Assembly: GCA_049974865.1 (NCBI GenBank)
Contig: JBNGCX010000001.1
Coordinates: 58,010 to 122,009 of the forward strand
DNA length: 64,000 nucleotides
Source: JAGSOU01 sp049974865
Lineage (GTDB): Bacteria; Pseudomonadota; Alphaproteobacteria; Rhodobacterales; Rhodobacteraceae
Reading direction: 5' to 3'
Shown here: in pieces, positions 43,482 through 51,142 of the stretch
Layout of the letters: each line of letters opens with the position of its first letter
Position numbering within the stretch: position 1 is the first letter of the stretch
Notes under the pieces: model-generated
Told to the model about the DNA's origin: nothing
The model's database searches: none
The model's input: only the letters and a program-made list of their open reading frames with translations
Position numbers and translations under genes: made by a program

Positions 43482-46382
43482 GTGACTGCCCGCCCTCCCC
43501 AGATCGAGCTTGCCCACCGCACCGCCGCCGGGCGCATTCGGCTGCGCTGTCCGCATCTGCGCGGGCAGCCGGGGCTGGCGGCCCGGCTGGCGGCCGAGAT
43601 GCGGGCGCTGGCCTGGGTCGCGTCCGCCGAGGTGCGGGCGGGAACGGGCAGCGTCATCCTGCACGCCCCGCGCGGCCCGGACATGGCCGAGGTGCTGGCG
43701 GCCCTGCGGCACGCCTTGGCCCGGGCGCGCGCCGGCGGAGCGCAGCCCGTCCCGCGTGCCCGCGCCGCGCCTTGCGAAGGGCCGGCTTGGCACGCCCTGC
43801 CGCCCGACACCATCGCCCGGCGGCTGGAGGCCGATCCCGCCGGGGGGCTGAGCGAAGGCGAGGCCCGCGCGAGACTGGCGCGCCACGGGTTCAACGTGCT
43901 GCCCCAGGCCGAGCGGCGCAGCGAGTTCTCGCTGTTCGCCGAGCAGTTCGAGAGCCTGCCGGTGGCCATGCTTGGGGTCTCGGCCGCGGTGTCGCTGGCC
44001 ACGGGCGGTGTGGCCGACGCGGTGGCCACGCTGTCGGTGGTGCTGGCCAATGCCGTTTTCGGCTATGTCACCGAGGGCCAGGCCGAGGCCAGGATCCACC
44101 AATTGATGGACAGTTCGGCCGAGAAGGTCACCGTGCTGCGCGGTGGCCGCGAGCAGGTGATCCGCGCCGCCGAACTGGTGCCCGGCGATATCTATATAGC
44201 CCGCCCCGGTGTGCAGATCGCGGCCGATGCGCGGGTGATTGCGGCCGAGCGGCTGAGGCTCGACGAATCGGCCCTGACCGGCGAGACCCTGCCGGTCGAG
44301 AAGCTCCCAGGGGCCGCCGTGGAGGAGGGTGCGCCGATCGGCGCGCGCCCCACCATGCTGCACGCGGGCACGCTGGTGGCCGAGGGCCGGGGGCGCGGGC
44401 TGGTCACGGCGACCGGGCGCGACACGGTTGCGGCGCAGATCGCGCTGCTGAGCCAGACCGCCAGCCGCCCGCGCGCCCCGGTGGAGAAAGAACTCGACCG
44501 GCTGGGCGGGCTGCTGGTCAAGGTTTCGCTGGGGGCTTGCGGGCTGTTCTTCGGGCTGGGCTGGCTGCGCGGCGTGGCCCTGGCCGAGATCTTCAAGGAC
44601 GCGCTGGCGCTGGCGGTGGCGGCGGTGCCCGAGGGGCTGCCGGTGGTGGCCACCACAACGATGTCGCTGGGCCTGCGGCGGATGGAGGCGCGCGGCATCC
44701 TGGTGCGCCAGATCGATGCGGTGGAAAGCCTCGGCGCGCTGCAGGTGATCTGCCTCGACAAGACGGGCACCCTGACGCGCAACCGCCTGCAGGTGGTGGA
44801 GACGCGCTTTGCCTGCGACGGGGAGGGCGGCGCGCAGCGGCGCGCCCTGGCCGAGGCCTGTGCGCTGAACACCGAGGCCGAGCCCGCCCGGGTCTCGGCC
44901 ACCGAGCGGGCGCTGCTTGACTTCGCCGCCGGGCAGGGCGTCGACGTGGAGGCGCTGCGCGCCGCCCGCCCGCGCGAGACCTACTTGGAGCGCCGCCCGG
45001 ACCGGCCTTGGATGCTGACCACGCATGGCGGGGCGGGGCCGCGGGCCTATCTCAAGGGCGCGCCGGAGGAGGTGCTGGCGCGCTGCACCCATTTCGCCGG
45101 GGCGGACGGGACGCAGCCGCTGACGCCAACGCTGCGCGGCCGCATCCTTGCCCAGAACGACGCGCTGGCCGCGCGGCCGGCCCGGGTGTTGGGTTTTGCC
45201 TCTGGCGACGCGGTCCCCGAAGGCGAAGAGATCGGCGGGCTGACCTGGATCGGGCTGGCCGGCATGGTCGATCCGCTGCGCCCCGGCGCCAGGGAATTTA
45301 TCGCCGCGCTGCATCGCGCCGGGCTGGACACGGTGATGATCACCGGCGATCAGGCCGCCACCGCCGGAGCCATCGCGCGCGAACTGGACCTCGCGCAGGG
45401 CGGGCCGCTGCGCATCGTTGACGCCCCTGACATCGCCGATCTCTCGCCTGAGCTGCTGGGCGGGGTGGCGCGGCAGACCCATGTCTTCAGCCGGGTCAGC
45501 GCGCAGCAGAAACTGGCCATCGTGCGGGCGCTGCAGCAGGGCGGCGCCGTGGTGGGGATGACCGGTGACGGCGTCAATGACGGCCCGGCGCTGAAGGCCG
45601 CCGACGTGGGCATCGCCATGGGCGCCAGCGGCACCGACCTCGCGCGCGACGTGGCCAACGTGGTGATCCGCGACGACGAGCTGACCACCCTGATCGACGC
45701 CATCGCCCAGGGCCGGACGGTCTATCGCAACATCCGCCGGGCGCTGGAATTCCTGATCACCACCAACATGTCCGAGATCGCCGTGGAGATCGCCGAGGCG
45801 GTGCACGGCCCGGGCGAACTGGAAACCCCGATGGAGCTGCTCTGGATCAACCTGGTCAGCGACGTGCTGCCGGGGCTGGGCTTGGCGCTGGCCGATCCCG
45901 ACCCCGATGTGATGCAGCGCCCGCCGCGCGACCGCGGAGAGCCGATCGTCCCTGCCCATGACTTCCGCCGCATGGCCGTGGACAGCGGCACCATCGCCGG
46001 CGCCGCCCTGCTGTCCCACGCCGCCGGGCTGGCGCGGTTCGGTCCGGGGCCCGAGACGCGCTCGATGACCTACCTGTCGCTGTCGCTGGGGCAGCTCCTT
46101 TACACCCTGATGTGCCAGCGCGGCGACGTCCGCAAGCTGCGCCCCGGCAGGTTGCTGGAGAACCGGGCGCTGGACGGCGCGGTGTTGACCTCGGCGGGGG
46201 CGGCGGTGTTGCCTTTCTTCGTGCCGCCGCTGCGCCGGCTGCTGGGCCTTGCGCCCCTGCCGCTGGGCAGCGCGGCCATCGCCTTGGCCGGGGCGGCGGC
46301 GCCGGCGGCGATCGTGCTGGCGCGCCGCGGCGTGCAAATCGAACTGACAACCCTGGAGGGGACCCCATGCGAGACTTCGTGA
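43482..46382 (+). CDS. P-type cation ATPase with N-terminal HMA-like domain
   Basis: A 966-residue membrane pump starting at GTG. Residues about 10-75 form an HMA-like ferredoxin fold without a CxxC pair (GRIRLRCPHLRGQPGLAARL then ASAEVRAGTGSVILHA). The P-type core follows: LTGETLPVEK (actuator), VPEGLPVVATTTMSLGL in the membrane, phosphorylation Asp426 in DKTGTLT, and MTGDGVNDGPALKAADVGIAMG. PEGL rather than CPC in the membrane marks a Ca2+/Na+-like P2 pump, not a heavy-metal pump. It overlaps metK by 16 bp. Transported ion unknown. Confidence 0.92.
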   Translation: MTARPPQIELAHRTAAGRIRLRCPHLRGQPGLAARLAAEMRALAWVASAEVRAGTGSVILHAPRGPDMAEVLAALRHALARARAGGAQPVPRARAAPCEGPAWHALPPDTIARRLEADPAGGLSEGEARARLARHGFNVLPQAERRSEFSLFAEQFESLPVAMLGVSAAVSLATGGVADAVATLSVVLANAVFGYVTEGQAEARIHQLMDSSAEKVTVLRGGREQVIRAAELVPGDIYIARPGVQIAADARVIAAERLRLDESALTGETLPVEKLPGAAVEEGAPIGARPTMLHAGTLVAEGRGRGLVTATGRDTVAAQIALLSQTASRPRAPVEKELDRLGGLLVKVSLGACGLFFGLGWLRGVALAEIFKDALALAVAAVPEGLPVVATTTMSLGLRRMEARGILVRQIDAVESLGALQVICLDKTGTLTRNRLQVVETRFACDGEGGAQRRALAEACALNTEAEPARVSATERALLDFAAGQGVDVEALRAARPRETYLERRPDRPWMLTTHGGAGPRAYLKGAPEEVLARCTHFAGADGTQPLTPTLRGRILAQNDALAARPARVLGFASGDAVPEGEEIGGLTWIGLAGMVDPLRPGAREFIAALHRAGLDTVMITGDQAATAGAIARELDLAQGGPLRIVDAPDIADLSPELLGGVARQTHVFSRVSAQQKLAIVRALQQGGAVVGMTGDGVNDGPALKAADVGIAMGASGTDLARDVANVVIRDDELTTLIDAIAQGRTVYRNIRRALEFLITTNMSEIAVEIAEAVHGPGELETPMELLWINLVSDVLPGLGLALADPDPDVMQRPPRDRGEPIVPAHDFRRMAVDSGTIAGAALLSHAAGLARFGPGPETRSMTYLSLSLGQLLYTLMCQRGDVRKLRPGRLLENRALDGAVLTSAGAAVLPFFVPPLRRLLGLAPLPLGSAAIALAGAAAPAAIVLARRGVQIELTTLEGTPCETS

Positions 46383-47506
46383 TCACCTCGGAATCGGTCA
46401 CCGCGGGCCACCCCGACAAGCTGTGCGACCAGATCAGCGACGCGGTGGTGGATGCCTATCTCGCCGCGGGCGTGCGCGCGGGGGTGGTGGCCGAATGCGC
46501 GCTGGCCTCGGGCGTGGCCTTCCTGTCGGTACGGGCGGGGGCGGAGGCGCCGGTGGACCTCGCCGCGCTGGCCCGGCGGGTGATCGCCGAGGCGGGCTAC
46601 AACGCGGGCGGCCCCGGCCGTGCGCCCACCGTGATGCTGGACCTCAGCCACGCCGCCGAGATGGCGGATGTGGCCGCGGCGCCCATGCGGGCCCGGCACA
46701 TGGTCAGCGCCTTCGGCTATGCCTGCGGCCAGACCGGCACGCAGATGCCATACCCGATCTGGGCCGCGCACCGGCTGACGGCAGCGATGGACGCGGCGCG
46801 GCGCGAGGGGCGGCTCGACTGGCTGGTCCCGGACGGCCAGGCGCAGGTGGCGGTGGGCTTCGCCGACCGCCGGCCGGTGACGCTGCGGGCCATCGCGCTG
46901 ACCTTCGGCGTGGCCGGCGAACGCGACGACGCGCAGCTGGAGCAGGAATTGCTGGACAGGGTCGTCCGCCCGGCGTTGGCCGGCCAAGGCCCCGAGATGA
47001 CCGGGGAGACGCGGCTGGTGTTGGCGCCGGTGCGCGGGCCTACAGGCCCGGCGGCGCATTCGGGGCTGACCGGGCGCAAGGCCGCCGACGATGCCTATGG
47101 CAGCTTCATTCGCCGTTCGGGGGCCGCGCTCAGCGGCAAGGACCCCAGCCGCATCGACCGCATCGCCGCCTATGCCGCGCGGCAGGCAGCGCGGGCGCTG
47201 GTCACCGCGGGCCTGGCCGGGGAATGCGAGGTGCAGCTTTCCTATATCGTCGGCGACGAGGGTCCGGCCAGCGTCGAGGTCGACAGCTATGGCAGCGGGG
47301 CGGTGCCGGACGCGCGGCTCTCGGTCCGGCTGCGCGAGGTGATGGATTTCCGCGTCGGCGCCATCGTCGAGGCGATGGACCTGTGGGGCCTGCCCGGCGC
47401 CCGCGACGGGCGGTTCTATCGCGATCTCGCCACCTACGGACACCTGGGGCGCGATGAGTTGTCGCCCCCGTGGGAGGACATGGCGCTCGCCCGCGCGCTG
47501 GCCTGA
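46367..47506 (+). CDS. metK: Divergent S-adenosylmethionine synthetase
   Basis: A 379-residue MetK relative. Conserved parts include ITSESVTAGHPDKLCDQISD, HSGLTGRKAADDAYGSF, LSGKDPSRIDRIAAYAARQA and GHLGRDELSPPWE. The usual GAGDQG loop is absent: the FGYA that normally follows DQGLM is preceded by RARHMVSA. GGGAFSGKDP is altered to RSGAALSGKDP. It may be a housekeeping replacement with low activity or a repurposed paralogue. The ATG at 46367 follows GGAGGGG and overlaps the ATPase gene by 16 bp, so the two are co-translated. Confidence 0.85.
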   Translation: MRDFVITSESVTAGHPDKLCDQISDAVVDAYLAAGVRAGVVAECALASGVAFLSVRAGAEAPVDLAALARRVIAEAGYNAGGPGRAPTVMLDLSHAAEMADVAAAPMRARHMVSAFGYACGQTGTQMPYPIWAAHRLTAAMDAARREGRLDWLVPDGQAQVAVGFADRRPVTLRAIALTFGVAGERDDAQLEQELLDRVVRPALAGQGPEMTGETRLVLAPVRGPTGPAAHSGLTGRKAADDAYGSFIRRSGAALSGKDPSRIDRIAAYAARQAARALVTAGLAGECEVQLSYIVGDEGPASVEVDSYGSGAVPDARLSVRLREVMDFRVGAIVEAMDLWGLPGARDGRFYRDLATYGHLGRDELSPPWEDMALARALA

Positions 47507-47510
47507 GGGC

Positions 47511-47999
47511 TCAGATCCGCTTGCTCTTTTCCAGCAGGGTCAGCGCGCCCATGGCCAGGGTTGTGGCCGGCCCCGCGACGCGCCCGCGGCTGAGCTGGAG
47601 GATGGAACCGGCCAGCAGCGCCAGCGCGATGGCGGTGTCCAGGTCCAGCGCGCCCCCGGTGCGGTCCTTCATGCCCGTGCTGGCACGGGCCAGGCCCATC
47701 TGCATCACTTGACCCACCGGCGGGCGCTGGGGCGGGTCCTGGATGCGCGCGATGCCGGCCTCGGCGACGCGGCCCAGAACCGCTTCCACCGGCTCGTGGG
47801 TCTCGATGATCACGCTGCCGGTGGAGGGCCGCACCAGCGCGCGGGCCACGCCGGGCAGGGCGGCCAGCCGGTCGGCCAGCGCCACCAGCGCGTCGCGCTC
47901 CAGCCCCGCGGCGCGCAGCCGGGCGCGTCGGGCGATCACATGCGCACGTTCCAGCGCCACCGGCGCGTTTCCCGCGAACGCCGCGTCGTCAGCCGGCAT
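47511..47999 (-). CDS. Small membrane protein with HMA-like domain
   Basis: A 162-residue protein. Residues about 20-85 (ARRARLRAAGLERDALVALA, VRPSTGSVIIETHEPVE) align with the N-terminal domain of the ATPase at 43482, including the TGSVI core. Two hydrophobic segments near 118-135 and 141-155 follow, ending in EKSKRI. Such domains with membrane tails may act as ATPase partners. Its start overlaps the DUF5132-like gene by 11 bp. Convergent with metK, with 4 bp between stops. Confidence 0.8.
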   Translation of the reverse strand: MPADDAAFAGNAPVALERAHVIARRARLRAAGLERDALVALADRLAALPGVARALVRPSTGSVIIETHEPVEAVLGRVAEAGIARIQDPPQRPPVGQVMQMGLARASTGMKDRTGGALDLDTAIALALLAGSILQLSRGRVAGPATTLAMGALTLLEKSKRI

Positions 48000-48300
48000 G
48001 GGTCTTCACGCCCTGCTCGCCGGGCGCGTCGGCATAATCCTCGGCGGCGACGTCGTCGGCATAGTCTTCGGCGGCGGCGCGTTCGGCCTCCATCTCGGCG
48101 CGGACCTCGGCGGCGAGGTCCTCCATGTGCTCATAGGCCTCGGCGCCGGCGCGGCGGAACTCGTCATAGGCCACGGCGCCGGTGCGGGCGGCGGCGCGCG
48201 CCAGCGGACGGCCCGCCCGGCCCAGGGCGGCAGCCACCCCCGGCACCAGCATCACCGCGCCCACGGCGACGGCGGCCCCCAGGAAAAAGCTCTTTTTCAT
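47989..48300 (-). CDS. Small membrane-anchored protein, DUF5132-like
   Basis: A 103-residue protein. An N-terminal helix (FFLGAAVAVGAVMLVPGVAAAL) is followed by a basic stretch (GRAGRPLARAAARTGAVA) and an acidic helical tail with a repeated AEDYADDVAAEDYAD. The layout recalls DUF5132/YtxH proteins found near P-type ATPases; the family name is tentative. GAGGACG precedes the ATG at 48300. It follows the Ca2+-type ATPase gene after 107 bp and overlaps the HMA-like gene. Confidence 0.75.
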   Translation of the reverse strand: MKKSFFLGAAVAVGAVMLVPGVAAALGRAGRPLARAAARTGAVAYDEFRRAGAEAYEHMEDLAAEVRAEMEAERAAAEDYADDVAAEDYADAPGEQGVKTHAG

Positions 48301-48407
48301 CTGGTCGTCCTCTCTGCTTCCGGGAATGACACCGTATTCCGCAGGGTAAGTAGCGTATCCCCCGCAGACAACGGATTTCTTGGCTGTGGATGATGTCACG
48401 CGCCACG

Positions 48408-51002
48408 TCACAGGGCCCTTTTCAGCTTGGCCCGCCAGGTCACGGCCTTGTAAAGCTCGGGCAGGATCAGCAGCGGCAGCGCCAGCAGCGCGATCACCTG
48501 CCACTGCGCCCAGGCCAGCGCCTCGGTGTGCAGCAGCAGCTGCATCGGCGGCCAGTAGACCGCGGCCACCTGCGCGCCCACCGAGGCGCTCAGCGCCACG
48601 AGCAGCAGCGGGTTGGAGAACCAGCCGATCTTGCTGCAGGGCAGGGTCAGGGCGCGGAAGGCGAAGACGCTGGCCTTTTCGAACAGCAGCATGGCGGTGA
48701 AGGCGGCGGTGCGCGCCACCCCCTCGCCCTGCGGCAGGTAGTGGTAGAAGATCCACAGCGTCGCCGCCGAGGTGTAGGTGCCGAACAGCACCAGCGCGAC
48801 GAAGCCGCCGCGCCCCAGGATGGGGGCGGCTTTCGGCCGGGGCGGGCGCTGCATCTGGTCGGCGGTGGGTTTCTCCAGGCCTAGCGCCACTGCGGTGGCG
48901 CCGTCGGTGATCAGGTTCATCCACAGGATCTGCGTGGCGAGGAAGACCAGCGGCCCGCCGATCACCAGGTTGGCGGCGATGGCCAGCACCTCGCCGGTGT
49001 TGGAGGCCAGCAGGTAGCGGACGAATTTCTTGACGTTCTCGAACTGCCGCCGGCCCTCGCGTATGGCGCGCAGGATGGTGGCGAAATTGTCGTCCAGCAG
49101 AACCAGGTCGGCGGCGTCCTTGGCCACCTCGGTGCCGCGCACCCCCATGGCCACGCCGATATCGGCCTGTTTCAGCGCCGGCGCGTCGTTCACCCCGTCG
49201 CCGGTCATGGCCGCGATCTCGCCCCGCGCCTGCAGGGCCGAGACGATGCGCAGCTTGTGCGCGGGCGTGGTGCGCGCGAAGAGCGGTTTCTGCCCGAGCG
49301 CTTCCACAAGCTCTTCGTCCGACAGGCTTTCCACCTCGTCGCCGCGGAGCACGCGCTCCACCGGCAGGTCGAGTTGCTCGGCCACTGCGCGCGCGGTGAG
49401 CGGGCCGTCGCCGGTGATCATGATCACCCCGATCCCCGCGGCGCGACAGCCGTGGATGGCCTCTTTCACCTCGGGGCGCGGCGGGTCGATCAGCCCGACG
49501 AAGCCCAGGAATTCCAGGTCGTGCTCGGTGTCGGGCAGGGCGGGGCCGTCCTGCCGCGCGCGGGCCAGCGCGATCACCCGCATCCCCTGGCTGGCCAGGT
49601 TCTCGTAGGCGGTGTGCAGCCGGTCGCGGCGGACTTCGTCCAACGGCAGACCCTGCCCGTCCTCGCGCAGGGTCGCGCTGCGCTCGAGGATCGTCTCGGG
49701 CGCGCCCTTGACGTGCAGGACGTAGCCCTCGTCGCCAGGGGCCAGCACGCTCATCCGCTTGCGCTCGGACGAAAACGGCAGCTCGGCCACCACCGCTCCG
49801 TCGCGCGGCAGCGGGGCCCAGCCCTTGTAGGCCAGCGTCACCAGCGCGCCCTCGGTCGGTTCGCCCACCATGCGCCAGTTCCCGCCCTCGCGGTGCAGCT
49901 TGGCGTTGTTGCACAGCAGGGCGGTTTCCAGCAGGTCCGCGAGGTCGGCATCGTCGGCGGCGCGGATGCTCTCGCCCTCCAGCTCGATATGGCCGGCCGG
50001 GTCGTAGCCGGTGCCGGTGACGGTGAAGGGCCGCCCCGGCATCCAGATCCGCGCCGCGGTCATCGCGTCCTCGGTCAGGGTGCCGGTCTTGTCGGTGCAG
50101 ATCACGCTGGCCGCGCCCAGCGTCTCCACCGCCTGCAGGCGGCGGGCCAGCGCCTTCTGCCGCACCATGGCCGAGGCGCCCAGCGCCAGCGTGATGGTCA
50201 CCACCGCCGGCAGCCCCTCGGGCACCACGGCCACCGCCAGCGACAGCGCCGTCATGAACATCTCGGCGGGCGCCTTGCCGGCATAGACGCCCGCGACGCC
50301 CACAAGCCCCGCCGCGGCCAGTGCGATCACGCCCATCTGGCGGGCGAGATGGCCGAGCTTGACCTGCAGATGGGTGGGCTTGCGCTCCACCGCGCCGGTG
50401 AGGCCGGCGATCTTGCCGAACTCTGTCTTCTGGCCGGTGGCCACCACCAGCCCCTCGGCCCGGCCCGCCACCACCGATGTGCCCATGTAGAGCCGCGCCT
50501 CCGGGTCCTCGGGGTCCTTCTCGACGGGAAAGGATTCGCCGGTCAGCACGCTTTCGTCGAGCCGCAGCTCGGCCGCGGAGAGGATGGAGATGTCGGCGGG
50601 CACCTTGTCGCCCGCGGCCAGCAGCACCAGGTCGCCCGGCACGATGTCGCGGGTGTCGATCATCCTCTCGACCCCGTCGCGCAGCACCCGCGCGGTGGTG
50701 GCCAGCATGTTGCGCAGCGCCACCAGCGCGGTCTCGGCCCGCCATTCCTGCACAAAGCCCAGCAGCCCGTTCAGCAGAACCACCAGTGTGATGGCGATGG
50801 CATCGATCGCCTCGCCCAGGGCGCCGGCGATCACCGCGGCGATGATCAGGATCACCACCAGGAGCCCGGTGAACTGGCGCAGCAGGATCACCACGGCAGG
50901 CGTCTGGCGCACGCGGGCCAGTTCGTTGCGGCCGTATTCCTTCAGCCGCGCCTGCGCCTGCTCGCTGGTCAGCCCCGCGCTGGGCGGGCGGTGCTTGGCC
51001 AT
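48408..51002 (-). CDS. Calcium-type P2 ATPase
   Basis: An 864-residue P-type ATPase of the IIA/IIB calcium pump group. It has an N-terminal cation-ATPase domain (GLTSEQAQARLKEYGRNEL), actuator LTGESFPVEKDP, membrane VPEGLPAVVTITLALGASAM, phosphorylation Asp304 in DKTGTLTED, and MTGDGVNDAPALKQADIGVAMG. The ATG at 51002 is preferred over 51050, since homology begins at KHRPPSAGLT. Length is normal. It is divergent from ppsA across a perfect FNR box and followed by the two small accessory genes. Confidence 0.93.
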   Translation of the reverse strand: MAKHRPPSAGLTSEQAQARLKEYGRNELARVRQTPAVVILLRQFTGLLVVILIIAAVIAGALGEAIDAIAITLVVLLNGLLGFVQEWRAETALVALRNMLATTARVLRDGVERMIDTRDIVPGDLVLLAAGDKVPADISILSAAELRLDESVLTGESFPVEKDPEDPEARLYMGTSVVAGRAEGLVVATGQKTEFGKIAGLTGAVERKPTHLQVKLGHLARQMGVIALAAAGLVGVAGVYAGKAPAEMFMTALSLAVAVVPEGLPAVVTITLALGASAMVRQKALARRLQAVETLGAASVICTDKTGTLTEDAMTAARIWMPGRPFTVTGTGYDPAGHIELEGESIRAADDADLADLLETALLCNNAKLHREGGNWRMVGEPTEGALVTLAYKGWAPLPRDGAVVAELPFSSERKRMSVLAPGDEGYVLHVKGAPETILERSATLREDGQGLPLDEVRRDRLHTAYENLASQGMRVIALARARQDGPALPDTEHDLEFLGFVGLIDPPRPEVKEAIHGCRAAGIGVIMITGDGPLTARAVAEQLDLPVERVLRGDEVESLSDEELVEALGQKPLFARTTPAHKLRIVSALQARGEIAAMTGDGVNDAPALKQADIGVAMGVRGTEVAKDAADLVLLDDNFATILRAIREGRRQFENVKKFVRYLLASNTGEVLAIAANLVIGGPLVFLATQILWMNLITDGATAVALGLEKPTADQMQRPPRPKAAPILGRGGFVALVLFGTYTSAATLWIFYHYLPQGEGVARTAAFTAMLLFEKASVFAFRALTLPCSKIGWFSNPLLLVALSASVGAQVAAVYWPPMQLLLHTEALAWAQWQVIALLALPLLILPELYKAVTWRAKLKRAL

Positions 51003-51065
51003 GGTGGTGCCATCCCGGTGTGGTCTCGCTTTTCCGCACAGTGGCGGCACGCCGGGAGTGCCGCC

Positions 51066-51079
51066 TTGATGCGGATCAA
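51066..51079. promoter_or_regulatory. Perfect FNR box between the calcium-type ATPase and ppsA
   Basis: TTGAT-GCGG-ATCAA is an exact FNR consensus palindrome. Its centre is about 70 bp from the ATG of the ATPase (51002) and about 70 bp from the TTG of ppsA (51143), so one site is placed to serve both divergent promoters. Confidence 0.85.
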
Positions 51080-51142
51080 TGCAGCCCGGAGTCGCAGCCC
51101 CTAGCGTCGGGGCATCGCGGCCATTCGTCTTGGGAGGAAAGA

